DNA of 64,000 nucleotides from Rhizomonospora bruguierae (GCF_018397995.1 NZ_BBQH01000019.1:1-64000), one strand, 5' to 3'; shown: positions 1 to 8,909, counted from the first letter of the stretch. Notes: a model not told the origin generated them from the letters alone. Translations and numbers: made by a program.

Positions 1-36
1 ACGCCTGGACCGAACCAACGGACCTTGCATAGCCAT
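1..36 (-). CDS. 5' end of a leftward gene (partial)
   Basis: Only the first 12 codons are in the window (MAMQGPLVRSRR). The ATG at 36 is preceded on the minus strand by GAGGAAG with 5 bases between, a good ribosome binding site, which is the main reason for the call. The codons are less G/C-biased than in the neighbours, which is common at gene starts. The product cannot be identified from 12 residues. It would be transcribed divergently from the membrane protein at 265. Confidence 0.4.
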   Translation of the reverse strand, partial: MAMQGPLVRSRR

Positions 37-264
37 CGTTTCTTCCTCACAGGGTGTTTCGGCACCGCCACGGAATAAGAGCAAAGCGACGGGACAAGAC
101 ACTGCCCGCTCCGCGTGCCGGAGCCAGACAGCCACGCGCGGGATCGAGCCGGGTGACTGTGGCAGCCGGGGTGGGTGTGAAGGACGTGAATGCCGGGTAC
201 CTCTGCGTAAAGCCTTCGCGCGGCCAACCCCCGCCGTTCGCGCGGAGTACCGGAGGTGACCACA

Positions 265-831
265 GTGGTGAGGATTCCGACGTTCACGCGCCGCGCGGAT
301 GCCACGCGCGACGAAAGCGCCATCGAGCCGGCGGCGGACCGGCGCGACCAGGTGGATGACCGCACCGTCTACCGCAGCCGCGCCGCGGTGGCAGCCGACG
401 CCACGGCCACCGGCCGCACCGCCCGCACAGCCGACACCGCCGCCGACCGCACCACGCACACAGCCGACACCGAGCCGGTCAAGGCGGAGCGGGCCGGGCC
501 GGTGCGGCGGCCCCGGACCAGCCTCATGGCGAACCTCGGGTTGGCCCTCGGTGTGGTTGCCGCGCTGGGCGTGCTCTCCGGCCGGCTGGCGGCGTACGGC
601 CTGGCGGTCGGCGTGGTGGCCCTGCTGCTGAGCCTCGCCGGGATGTCCGCGACCCGGCGCCGGCACGTGGCCGGCAAGGCTGACGCGCTGCTGGGCCTGC
701 TGCTGTCGCTTGCCGCGATCGTGGTCGGCATCCTGGCGCTCGCCGGCGCCCTGCCGTGGCTGGGCACCGGCGCGGACACCGTGACCCGGGTCCGGGACTG
801 GCTGGACGCCCACTGGAACGCGTGGTTCTGA
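265..831 (+). CDS. small membrane protein with acidic/basic disordered N-terminus
   Basis: I do not recognise a family. The first ~85 residues are polar, rich in Ala, Thr, Arg and Asp, and look disordered. Three hydrophobic stretches follow (about residues 90-107, 112-127 and 143-165), joined by short Arg/Lys-rich loops, and a short Trp-containing tail ends the protein. The layout resembles small DUF4190-like actinobacterial membrane proteins, but no diagnostic motif is seen. Start choice: an in-frame GTG at 256 overlaps the GGAGG at 252-256, so GTG 265 (8 bases after GGAGG) or GTG 268 is more likely. A GC-rich hairpin lies just after the stop. Confidence 0.65.
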   Translation: MVRIPTFTRRADATRDESAIEPAADRRDQVDDRTVYRSRAAVAADATATGRTARTADTAADRTTHTADTEPVKAERAGPVRRPRTSLMANLGLALGVVAALGVLSGRLAAYGLAVGVVALLLSLAGMSATRRRHVAGKADALLGLLLSLAAIVVGILALAGALPWLGTGADTVTRVRDWLDAHWNAWF

Positions 832-850
832 CCCGGTCGCGGAGGCCAGC

Positions 851-884
851 GGGGGCGGCGGCGCACAAGCGCCCGCCGCCCCCC
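851..884. terminator. GC-rich hairpin after the membrane protein gene
   Basis: A 14-base G/C arm (851-864) pairs with 869-884 across a 4-base ACAA loop, with one bulged base. No T-run follows. It sits 20 bases after the stop at 831 and probably ends that transcript. Confidence 0.5.
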
Positions 885-900
885 TACGCAACGGATCACT

Positions 901-918
901 GTTATCCGATCGGACAAC
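901..918. promoter_or_regulatory. 18-bp near-perfect palindrome, putative operator
   Basis: GTTATCCGA at 901-909 faces TCGGACAAC at 910-918; the two halves are reverse complements except for one pair. It lies 95 bases upstream of the coupled arginine-catabolism genes at 1013, so it may be the operator for that pair. No regulator gene is adjacent inside the window. Confidence 0.4.
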
Positions 919-1012
919 GCAACGAACAACCAGCTCAAGCAAGCTTCGACGGTGGTTACCTGCGCCGCGTCCGGCATAGCGTGGTGCCATACCTGATCAC
1001 CGGGAGTGACGC

Positions 1013-1822
1013 ATGCCGTTGCGGGCCAGCGCCCGGCACTACCTCATGTGCCGGCCGACGTACTTCGCCGTCGAGTACGCCATCAACCCCTGGATGGACC
1101 CGACCGCGCCGGTCGACGCCGACCTGGCCGTCCGGCAGTGGGCGGCGCTGCGGCGCACCTACCTCGACCTCGGTCACACCGTCGACCTGATCGACCCGCT
1201 GCCCGGGCTGCCGGACATGGTCTTCGCCGCCAACGGCGCCACCGTCGTCGACGGGCGGGTGCTCGCGGTGGAGTTCCGGGACCCGCAGCGCGCCGACGAG
1301 GCGCCCGCGTACGCGGGGTGGTTCGCGCGCGCCGGCTTCGAGGTGCACGAGGCGAAGCTGGTCAACGAGGGCGAGGGCGACATCCTCCTCGCCGGCGACC
1401 ACATCCTCGCCGGCACCGGCTTCCGGACCACGCACGCGGCGCACGCCCGGGTCCAGGAGGTGTTCGGCCGGCCCGTGGTGACGCTCCACCTCGTCGACCC
1501 CCGGTTCTACCACCTGGACACGGCGCTGTGCGTGCTCGGCGGCGAGGCGGGGGTGGCGTACCTGCCGGAGGCGTTCTCCCCCGGCAGCCGGGCGGTCCTG
1601 CGGCGGCTGTTCCCCGACGCCGTGCTGGCCGACCCGCGGGACGCCGCCGTGCTGGGCCTGAACGCGGTGTGCGACGGGGCCCGGGTGGTCCTGCCGGCGC
1701 AGGCGACCCGGCTGTCCGCCGCCCTTCGGGAGCGCGGATACGAGACAATTGGCGTTGATTTGTCGGAACTACGCAAGGCCGGTGGCGGCCCGAAGTGCTG
1801 CACTCTGGAGGTACGGCGATGA
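1013..1822 (+). CDS. guanidino-group hydrolase: arginine dihydrolase-like / dimethylargininase family
   Basis: A 269-residue enzyme of the pentein superfamily, usually annotated as dimethylarginine dimethylaminohydrolase. Visible features are INPWM (24-28), PDMVFAAN (67-74), an acidic cluster NEGEGD (118-123), His167 in the FYHLDT context, and a C-terminal nucleophile Cys262 (GGPKCC). Its stop overlaps the start of ornithine aminotransferase by 4 bases, so the two are translated together. A dimethylargininase or arginine deiminase would yield citrulline, which the next enzyme cannot use. The YAINPWM and FAAN motifs recall the cyanobacterial arginine dihydrolase ArgZ/AgrE, which converts arginine directly to ornithine, ammonia and CO2. 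Family membership is clear; the exact reaction is inference. Confidence 0.85.
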   Translation: MPLRASARHYLMCRPTYFAVEYAINPWMDPTAPVDADLAVRQWAALRRTYLDLGHTVDLIDPLPGLPDMVFAANGATVVDGRVLAVEFRDPQRADEAPAYAGWFARAGFEVHEAKLVNEGEGDILLAGDHILAGTGFRTTHAAHARVQEVFGRPVVTLHLVDPRFYHLDTALCVLGGEAGVAYLPEAFSPGSRAVLRRLFPDAVLADPRDAAVLGLNAVCDGARVVLPAQATRLSAALRERGYETIGVDLSELRKAGGGPKCCTLEVRR

Positions 1823-3042
1823 CGACCGTGGAAAGCCTGCGAACCCCCGGCGCGGTCGAGGCCGCCGAGCGGTGGACGGCGCACAACTACCACCCCCTGC
1901 CGGTGGTGATCGCCGGTGCGGACGGCGCCTGGGTCAACGACGTGGACGGCCGCCGCTACCTGGACTGCCTGGCCGGGTACTCCGCGCTGAACTTCGGCCA
2001 CCGCCACCCCAGCCTGATCGCCGCCGCCCACGCCCAACTGGACCGGCTCACACTCACCAGCCGGGCGTTCGTCCACGACCAGTTCGCCGAGTTCTGCCGG
2101 TCCCTGGCGGAGCTGTGCGGCAAGGACATGGTCCTGCCGATGAACACCGGCGCGGAGGCGGTGGAGACCGCGATCAAGGTCTCCCGCGCCTGGGGCTACC
2201 GGGTCAAGGGCGTCCCGGCCGAGCGGGCCAGCATCGTGGTCGCCGCCGGGAACTTCCACGGCCGCACCACCACGATCATCAGCTTCTCCACCGACCCGGA
2301 CGCCCGCGCCGACTTCGGCCCGTACACCCCGGGCTTCCGGGTCGTGGCGTACGGCGACCTGGACGCGCTCGACGCGGCGATCGACGACACGACCGTGGCG
2401 GTGCTGATCGAACCGATCCAGGGCGAGGCCGGAGTGGTCGTGCCGCCCGCCGGCTACCTGACCGGCATCCGGCGGCTCTGCACCGAACGGAACGTGCTGT
2501 TCGTCGCCGACGAGATCCAGTCCGGCCTGGGCCGCACCGGGCGCACCTTCGCCTGCGACCACGAGAACGTCGTCCCGGAGATGTACGTGCTGGGCAAGGC
2601 GCTCGGCGGCGGCGTCGTGCCCGTCTCCGCGGTGGTCGCCGGGCACGAGGTGCTCGGCGTGCTCAAGCCGGGCGAGCACGGCTCCACGTTCGGCGGCAAC
2701 CCGCTCGCCTGCGCGGTCGGCACCGAGGTCGTCCGGCTGCTGGCCACCGGGGAGTTCCAGCGCCGCTCCGCCGAACTCGGCGAGCGACTGCACGCCCGGC
2801 TGACGGCGCTGACCGGGCAGGGCGTCGTCGCGGTGCGCGGCCGCGGCCTGTGGGCCGGCGTGGACCTGGACCCGGCGCTGATCAGCGGCCGGGCGGCCAG
2901 CGAGCGGCTGGCCGCCAAGGGCGTGCTGGCCAAGGACACCCACGGCTCGACGCTGCGGCTCGCGCCGCCGCTGGTGGTCACCGCGGAGGAGATCGACTGG
3001 GCGGTCGCCCAGCTCGGCGCCGTCCTCACCGAGGCCCGCTAG
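1819..3042 (+). CDS. rocD: ornithine aminotransferase
   Basis: A PLP-dependent class III aminotransferase, 407 residues from the ATG at 1819. That ATG overlaps the previous stop (ATGA) and follows GGAGG with a normal gap; an in-frame ATG at 1795 lies inside the upstream gene and is less likely. The Schiff-base lysine is Lys260 (VLGKALGGG), and the cofactor-contacting ADEIQSGLGRTG segment precedes it. The enzyme moves the delta-amino group of ornithine to 2-oxoglutarate, giving glutamate-5-semialdehyde, which flows to glutamate or proline. With the upstream guanidino hydrolase it forms a compact arginine-to-glutamate route. Length and motifs are normal for the family. Confidence 0.93.
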   Translation: MTTVESLRTPGAVEAAERWTAHNYHPLPVVIAGADGAWVNDVDGRRYLDCLAGYSALNFGHRHPSLIAAAHAQLDRLTLTSRAFVHDQFAEFCRSLAELCGKDMVLPMNTGAEAVETAIKVSRAWGYRVKGVPAERASIVVAAGNFHGRTTTIISFSTDPDARADFGPYTPGFRVVAYGDLDALDAAIDDTTVAVLIEPIQGEAGVVVPPAGYLTGIRRLCTERNVLFVADEIQSGLGRTGRTFACDHENVVPEMYVLGKALGGGVVPVSAVVAGHEVLGVLKPGEHGSTFGGNPLACAVGTEVVRLLATGEFQRRSAELGERLHARLTALTGQGVVAVRGRGLWAGVDLDPALISGRAASERLAAKGVLAKDTHGSTLRLAPPLVVTAEEIDWAVAQLGAVLTEAR

Positions 3043-3056
3043 CCGCGACCGGGGCG

Positions 3057-4187
3057 TCAGCGGGGGACGATCTTCATGGCCATGGTGGGCGCCTCGGCCA
3101 TGACCGAGGAGGGGTTCACCGCGCCGCCGCTGGCCCACTGGCCCGGCCGGGCGATCTCCACCCCGGGGTGCGGTTCGACGACGTCCCGGGGGCCGAGGCG
3201 GTGGGTGTCATCGCGGTTCAGCGAGATCTCGTCGTCCTCGTCGTCGGAGCCGTTGCGCAGCACCGACGTGCCGTTGGTACTCACGTCGGTGACCGTCAGC
3301 TGGCCGCCGCGCAGGTCGAACCGGACGTGGCTGCGGCTGACCCAGCGCCGCGCCTCGCCGGACAGCCACGGGCCGAGCATCACGCCGCCCTGCTCGGTCG
3401 GCGCCCGGCCGACCACGACCGGCCCGTCCGCGCCGACCACGAAGCGGGTGCGGACCACCCCGTCGACCCGCACGACCAGCGCCTCGGCCGGCGGGCGCGG
3501 CCCCGCGTCCTTGAGCCGGCTGTCGTGCCGGGGACAGGTCGGTACGCCCTGGCGCATCCGGGGCGGCGGCTGGGCGCCCGGCCGGCGGGTGACGTCCCCA
3601 AACAGCCCACCCGGTTCGCCGAACGCGGGGCAGTTGCCCTCGGAGCAGTGCCACAGGCGGGCCAGCACACCCGTGTAGCGGGGGCCGGTCGCCGGCTTCA
3701 CCGGCCCCTTCACCCGGGGTACCAGCGCGATGCCCCCCGGACCGGGTACCGGGGCGAGGAGGCGACCCGGCTCGTTGAGCAGCCACGGGTGCTGCGCCGC
3801 GGGGAGCCGCTCGACCGGGACCCGGGTGACCACGGGCAGCCCGGTCAGCCCGGCCACCTCGAGCAGCCGGTCGCCGAGTTTCTGCACCACCTCGACCTGG
3901 CCGTCGTCGGCCCAGCGGCGGACCACCATCCGCTCGTTGGAGGTCAGGTCGGCGTCCGACAGCACCCGGCGGTCGACCACCGCGTAGACCTGGATGTTCT
4001 CCTCGGCCAGGTACCGGGCCAGGGCGTCGACCACCAGGCCGAGCCGCAGGACGCTGGCCGGGCGGCCGTTGTCCAGGTCGGCGTACCGGATGATCTCGGC
4101 GAGGTCGACGACGCCGCGGGCCAGGGCCGGGTCCGTGCTCAGGCGGCGCTCGATCGCGTCGAGCACCTTGCTGACTTCGAACCTCAC
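3057..4187 (-). CDS. FHA-domain protein with a Cys/His cluster
   Basis: A 376-residue cytoplasmic protein. The C-terminal third is a forkhead-associated phosphothreonine-binding domain: VVVGRA (about 257-262), SRSH (284-287) and STNGT (303-307) carry the usual binding residues. Before it lies a possible metal site made of HCSEGNC and TCPRH. The N-terminal ~200 residues (VSKVLDAIERRL onward) are folded-looking but I do not recognise them. The GTG start at 4187 overlaps the stop of the pterin dehydratase gene (GTGA), so the two are translationally coupled. FHA proteins usually read Ser/Thr kinase output; a kinase gene lies 6.8 kb away at 10951, but a link is only a guess. Confidence 0.85.
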   Translation of the reverse strand: MRFEVSKVLDAIERRLSTDPALARGVVDLAEIIRYADLDNGRPASVLRLGLVVDALARYLAEENIQVYAVVDRRVLSDADLTSNERMVVRRWADDGQVEVVQKLGDRLLEVAGLTGLPVVTRVPVERLPAAQHPWLLNEPGRLLAPVPGPGGIALVPRVKGPVKPATGPRYTGVLARLWHCSEGNCPAFGEPGGLFGDVTRRPGAQPPPRMRQGVPTCPRHDSRLKDAGPRPPAEALVVRVDGVVRTRFVVGADGPVVVGRAPTEQGGVMLGPWLSGEARRWVSRSHVRFDLRGGQLTVTDVSTNGTSVLRNGSDDEDDEISLNRDDTHRLGPRDVVEPHPGVEIARPGQWASGGAVNPSSVMAEAPTMAMKIVPR

Positions 4188-4504
4188 CCCTCGTCCTCCA
4201 GGCCCCGCGGCTCGCCCTGGTTGCTGACGATCTCGTCGATGCGCCGGGCCAGTTCGGTGTCCCGGCCGGTCACGCCGCCCGCCGAGTGGGTGCTGCACCG
4301 GAAGGTGAGCGTGCGCCAGCGGATGTCGATGTCGGGATGGTGGTCCATGGACTCGGCGACCACCGCGACCCGGTCCACGACGGCGATGGCGTCGGCGAAG
4401 GTGGGCAGCTGGACCGTCCGGGTGAGCGCGGCCGGGTCGCCGGACCAGCCGTCCAGCTCCCGCAGCGCGGTGGTCACGGCTTCGGGATCGAGCAGCTCAG
4501 CCAT
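4184..4504 (-). CDS. 4a-hydroxytetrahydrobiopterin dehydratase (pterin-4a-carbinolamine dehydratase)
   Basis: 106 residues, the normal size for this one-domain family. The active-site signature HHPDIDIRW, followed by a second family His in CSTHSAGG, is present. It dehydrates 4a-hydroxy-tetrahydropterin, recycling the cofactor of aromatic amino acid hydroxylases; no hydroxylase gene is nearby. The ATG at 4504 was chosen because the family begins a few residues before LLDPEAV; upstream in-frame codons encode an unlikely Gly/Pro-rich stretch. It is first in a two-gene operon with the FHA gene. Confidence 0.92.
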   Translation of the reverse strand: MAELLDPEAVTTALRELDGWSGDPAALTRTVQLPTFADAIAVVDRVAVVAESMDHHPDIDIRWRTLTFRCSTHSAGGVTGRDTELARRIDEIVSNQGEPRGLEDEG

Positions 4505-4632
4505 GGCGCACACCCTACCGCCGGGCCGCCCGCCCCCGGGGGCGCCCGGCGGGCCGCCCGGGGCTGCGGTAGGCGCGCGGGCCAACTGGGTATTGAAGGG
4601 GTTGAAGTTGCCGACCTGGGAGGGACGAGGAC

Positions 4633-5439
4633 GTGCGCATCCGACGATTCACCACAGCGGGGATCGGGCTGCTCGCGGCGGCCGCCTTCGGGCTGGCCGG
4701 CTGCGAGGGCTCGGGCGCGCCGAGCGGCGCCGCCAGCCCCTCGGCCACCGCCTCCTCCGCGGCCGACCCCGCGGCCGCCGCCGAGTTGGCCACCGCGGTC
4801 AACAAGCTCGGCTCCGAAAGCTTCTCCTTCACCACGGTGTCCGGGGACCAGGACAACGTCAGCGGCACCCTCGACCCGGTGGCCGGCGTGGGCCGGGTCA
4901 CCGTCAAGGTCGCCAGCGCCACCCCGTCCCCGGGGATCTCCGCCGACCTGGAGATGCGCCTGGTGGACAAGGACATGTACCTGATGCTCGGCCAGGGCGT
5001 GCTACCCGGCGTCGGCGGCGGCTGGCTGCACCTCGACGGCGCCCGGCTGCCGAACGGCAACCAGTTCGGCCTGCGCCCGGGCGGCAAGGACCCGGCCGGC
5101 ACCGCGCGGGTCCTACAGACCGCGACCGACGTGCGGCGCGGTCACACCGGCATCTATACCGGCACCCTGGACCTCTCCAGACTGGACCGGACCGACGGCG
5201 CGCTCGGCACCCAGGTGCTGGACCAGCTCGGCGACGGCGCCGATCGGGTCCCGTTCCAGGCCACGCTGGACGACCAGGGCCGGCTCACCGAGCTGAAACT
5301 GACCCTCACGGCGCAGACCGGCGGCCGGGATTTCGTCACCCGGTACTCGGACTACGGAGCGCCGGTCGACGTGTCGCGCCCGGACGGCGACGTCACCGAG
5401 GCGCCAGCGGCCGTTTACACCCTCCTGGGCGGCAACTGA
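4633..5439 (+). CDS. LppX/LprG-like lipoprotein
   Basis: A 268-residue secreted lipoprotein. The N-terminus has MRIRR, a hydrophobic stretch, and a lipobox LAGC with the lipidated Cys near residue 24. A Ser/Ala-rich spacer follows, then a ~220-residue domain of alternating beta strands resembling the mycobacterial LppX/LprAFG fold, which carries acylated lipids across the cell envelope. No transporter partner is adjacent. The GTG start at 4633 follows GGGACGAGG. A perfect 14-bp hairpin separates it from the convergent membrane gene. The specific ligand is unknown. Confidence 0.82.
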   Translation: MRIRRFTTAGIGLLAAAAFGLAGCEGSGAPSGAASPSATASSAADPAAAAELATAVNKLGSESFSFTTVSGDQDNVSGTLDPVAGVGRVTVKVASATPSPGISADLEMRLVDKDMYLMLGQGVLPGVGGGWLHLDGARLPNGNQFGLRPGGKDPAGTARVLQTATDVRRGHTGIYTGTLDLSRLDRTDGALGTQVLDQLGDGADRVPFQATLDDQGRLTELKLTLTAQTGGRDFVTRYSDYGAPVDVSRPDGDVTEAPAAVYTLLGGN

Positions 5440-5451
5440 CGCGCCCGCCCG

Positions 5452-5485
5452 GCGGGGCCCGGCGGCGCACACCGCCGGGCCCCGC
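5452..5485. terminator. bidirectional hairpin terminator
   Basis: Perfect 14-bp stem (5452-5465 with 5472-5485) and a 6-base loop between two convergent genes. A short CT-rich run follows on the plus side. Confidence 0.7.
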
Positions 5486-5501
5486 TCCCCCCTTTGCGGT
5501 G

Positions 5502-8500
5502 TCAGGTCATCCGCCCGACGGCGGCGCGCAGCCGGCGCAGTTCCCGCCGCTGCCGCTCGTAGGTGATCGCCAGGGCGACCAGGAGCAGGCCGCCGAGGGC
5601 CAGCGGGATCCAGGCGGCCAGCCGCTGCCACACCAGGATCAGTTCGTGCAGCGCCACCGCGAGCACCACACCGCCGCCGATCAGGACCGGCGCCTGCCGC
5701 CGCCGCACCGCGCCCGCCACGGTCACCGCCACGGCGGCGGCGCCCAGCACGAGCCGGCGCGGCGGTGCGGCGTCCGGGTCCAGCACGAGCGCCAGGCTCG
5801 GCAGGAGCCCGACCGCCAGCCCCGGCCCGTACGCCACCCAACTGCGCAGGTCCGGCCGGCGCCGCAGCGCCAACCACCCGGCTGCCAGCGCGACGGCCGC
5901 CGCCGGCACCGTGTACGCCTCCACCACCTCGACGCCGGACGCGTCCAGCAGCAGCCACCACGCCACCACCTCGCACGCCCCCGCCGCGGCGACCCAGCCC
6001 GTGCGCGCCCTGGCCGGCTTCGCGGGCCACGCGGCGCGCAGTCCCAGCGCGGCACCCCACAGCGCGAACAGCAACGCCGTGTCCCGCGCGCCGCCGCCCG
6101 TGACGACCACCGCGATGAACGCGCCCGCGTGCGCGAGGACGCTCAGCGCCACCCGGTACCGAAGCGCCGCTGGCGCGTTCGGCGCCGCCTCCGGGGCAGG
6201 GCCCGCTTGTGGGGTAGGCGCCGGCTCCGGGCGCGGCAGCGCTTGCCGGCGTGCCGCCGCTTGCGGGCGCGGCAGCGCGCCGGCCGCGAGTGCCAGCGCC
6301 GAAGCCAGCAGCACCCACCGGCCCGCGACCGGCCACGTCACCGCCGCCGCACGGGCGGCCACCACGAACACCACCGCCGCGGCCAGCGCCACCGCCGCGC
6401 CGGTCACTCTTGCCCTGCGGGTACCGGCGGCAGCGCCCACAGCCGCGGCGGCCACCGTCACGAGCGCCAGGGCGGCGAGCGTCGTCTCCCTGGTCGCCGC
6501 CGCACCGGCCAGCGCGGCGGGGACGAGCAACGCACCCGCCGGTACCGCTGGTGGGGCGGGAAGCCGGTCGAAGGCGGCGCCGGCAAGCGCGGCGATCCCG
6601 AGCAGCAGGGCGGCCGCGGGCAGCACGGGCCAGGGCACGCGCGCCGCCGCGAGGGCGGTGAGCAGGGCGGCCGGCCCACCGAGCAGCGCCGCGGGCAGCG
6701 TGCCGCGCCAGGACCCGGCACGGTCGCGGCCGAGCGCCGCCCATCCGGCGCAGGCGAGCGCCAAGGCGACCACCGCCGTCGCCGGCACGGTCGGTGCGGC
6801 GGGCACGCCGTCCCAGACCCGCCCGAGTTGACCGAACGGCCGGACGAGCACGGCGCTCCACGCGGCCGCCGTGTGGACCGCGAGCACCCCGCCAAGCACC
6901 GGCATGGCGACCACAGTGGACACCGACCACCCGGCGAGCCCGAGGACGAGGATGCCGACCGCCGGGTAGAGGGCGGCCGGTTCGGGCGCCGGCGGCCAGC
7001 ACACCGCGAGGGCGGCCAGCGCGAGCGCCGGCACGGCGTACCCGGTCAGGTCGGTCCACAGCCGGCGTACCGCCCGCACGGCGAACAGAAGCACGACGGT
7101 CGCCGCCAGAGCCGCGCGCGCGGCGGGCAACCCGAGAACCTGGGCGCCGGCCGCCGCGCCGGCCGGTAGGGCCAGCATCCCCACCGCCAGAGCCACCCCG
7201 GCGACCGGCGCGGACGCCGGGCGCGCGGCGGCGGCCACCACCAGGCCGAGCACGACCAGTGCGCCGGCCACCGCCGCCGTGCTGCCCGGCCGGGCGAGGC
7301 CGGCGAGCGCGGCGTGCCCCGCCAGGGCGAGCGCGACCACGCCGGCCGGCAGGCGCCCCGGCGTACCCGTGCGGGCGGAGCGAACCGCGAGCAGCGAGAG
7401 GAGCGCCACCCCGGTCAGGTCGAGGGCGGGCGGCGCCCACCAGGGCAGGGCGAGCCCGCCGGGCAGGGCCAGGGCCAGCAGCGCCGCCGCCCCGGCCACG
7501 AGCCAACCGCGGGCCGCGCGCGGGGCGAGGATGCCCGCCGCCAGCGCCAGTACCGCCACCGCCGCCGGAAGCTGACCGTCGAACGGCGGTTCGGGCGTTC
7601 CCAGCGCGGCGTGCCAGGCGGGCAGTGCCCGGTACGCCGTGGTGGCGCCGGCAACGAGGGCTTGCATGCCGGTGACGGCACCCGCGAGGACCAGTACCGC
7701 CCAGCCGGCGAACCGCGCCCCGACGCCCAGCCGCTGCACCGCCGCGGCGATGGCCAGCGCGAGGGTCGCGCTCAGGATCAGCAGGTACCCCGGGGCCGCG
7801 AACGCCACCACCCGGGCGGTGGCCACGGCGGCGGCGAGGACGAGCACGGCGTCCACCGGCGGGTGCAGTTCGGGCCGGCCGGCGATGCGCGGCGCCGCCC
7901 ACAGCGCGCCGGCGAAGGCGACCAGCGCGCTGCCCGCGCGGATCGCGGCGCCGGTCCCGTCGGCGGAGCTGATGCCACCGGCGGCGAACACGAACGCGAG
8001 CAGGAGCAGCGGCGCGGCGGGCAGCCAGGCGCGGGCCAGGCGCCCCCGGGCGACCAACGCCAGGTCGGCGGCGGCGACCAGGGTGAACACGAGGCTCCAC
8101 CCGGCGTAGCCGAGCCCGGCCCGGGCCAGCAGCACCGGCGCGACCGGTTGGGCCAGCACCAGGGCCACCCAGCCGGGTCCACGCAGCCGGGTCGCGGCGC
8201 CGTAGGCGAGGGCGAGCAGCGCGGTCGCGCCCAGGACCGCCCCCGCGTACCGGTGACCCGGGATCGACGCGATGCCGAGCAGGTCGACGTAGCGCGCCGC
8301 GTACCCGTCGAGCAGCAGCAGGAGCAGGCCGAACACGGCGAACGTCTCGGCGGTGGCGCGCAGCCGCCGGTGCAGGGCGATGGGCGGGACGGCGAGGGCG
8401 GCGACGGTCACCGTGGCGAGGATCGCGGCGCGCCCGCCCACGCCGTAGGTCGCCCAGGCCACCGCGGTGAAGACGATCGCCGCGATGCCCAGCAGCGCGC

Positions 8501-8840
8501 CGCCGAGGACGAACAGGACGTTCTGCACGGTACGCGTGGAGGTCTCCGGTCCGGCCGCGCGGGCCTCCGCCGGCACGGCCGCCACGGGTGCCACGGGCGG
8601 CGCGGGAACCGGCGCCGGTACCGGGGTGGCGGCCGCGCGGGCCGCCACGCGGGCGCGGACGCCGGCCGCCAGCGCGTCCCGCCGGCGCTGCGCCTCGTTC
8701 AGCCGGGCCCAGTGGTCGTGGATCACCGCGCCGAGCCGGATGACCTCCGCGGCCTCGGGGTCCGGCGGCCACCCGCAGCGGCGGCAGCCGCCGACCAGGT
8801 CGGCCGGGGCGCGGCAGGCGGGGCAGGGGTACGACGTCAC
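5502..8840 (-). CDS. giant SCO7613-like polytopic membrane protein
   Basis: 1112 residues. The N-terminus carries a zinc-ribbon-like motif (Cys6, Cys9, Cys19, Cys22), then a short soluble region (about residues 25-75) and an Ala/Pro linker. From about residue 110 to the end the chain is almost continuous Ala/Leu/Val-rich hydrophobic segments, enough for some thirty membrane spans. It resembles the actinobacterial SCO7613 family, whose function is unknown. No substrate or catalytic motif can be seen. The C-terminus ends in a basic tail with RQRRELRRLRAA. It is single, with a convergent gene on one side and a leftward acyltransferase gene behind it. Confidence 0.82.
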   Translation of the reverse strand: MTSYPCPACRAPADLVGGCRRCGWPPDPEAAEVIRLGAVIHDHWARLNEAQRRRDALAAGVRARVAARAAATPVPAPVPAPPVAPVAAVPAEARAAGPETSTRTVQNVLFVLGGALLGIAAIVFTAVAWATYGVGGRAAILATVTVAALAVPPIALHRRLRATAETFAVFGLLLLLLDGYAARYVDLLGIASIPGHRYAGAVLGATALLALAYGAATRLRGPGWVALVLAQPVAPVLLARAGLGYAGWSLVFTLVAAADLALVARGRLARAWLPAAPLLLLAFVFAAGGISSADGTGAAIRAGSALVAFAGALWAAPRIAGRPELHPPVDAVLVLAAAVATARVVAFAAPGYLLILSATLALAIAAAVQRLGVGARFAGWAVLVLAGAVTGMQALVAGATTAYRALPAWHAALGTPEPPFDGQLPAAVAVLALAAGILAPRAARGWLVAGAAALLALALPGGLALPWWAPPALDLTGVALLSLLAVRSARTGTPGRLPAGVVALALAGHAALAGLARPGSTAAVAGALVVLGLVVAAAARPASAPVAGVALAVGMLALPAGAAAGAQVLGLPAARAALAATVVLLFAVRAVRRLWTDLTGYAVPALALAALAVCWPPAPEPAALYPAVGILVLGLAGWSVSTVVAMPVLGGVLAVHTAAAWSAVLVRPFGQLGRVWDGVPAAPTVPATAVVALALACAGWAALGRDRAGSWRGTLPAALLGGPAALLTALAAARVPWPVLPAAALLLGIAALAGAAFDRLPAPPAVPAGALLVPAALAGAAATRETTLAALALVTVAAAAVGAAAGTRRARVTGAAVALAAAVVFVVAARAAAVTWPVAGRWVLLASALALAAGALPRPQAAARRQALPRPEPAPTPQAGPAPEAAPNAPAALRYRVALSVLAHAGAFIAVVVTGGGARDTALLFALWGAALGLRAAWPAKPARARTGWVAAAGACEVVAWWLLLDASGVEVVEAYTVPAAAVALAAGWLALRRRPDLRSWVAYGPGLAVGLLPSLALVLDPDAAPPRRLVLGAAAVAVTVAGAVRRRQAPVLIGGGVVLAVALHELILVWQRLAAWIPLALGGLLLVALAITYERQRRELRRLRAAVGRMT

Positions 8841-8909
8841 GCGGACAGTGTGCCGGCGGCGGGGCCGGTCCGGGCATCGTGCGGATACTCAACCGGCCCG
8901 GCGACATAC

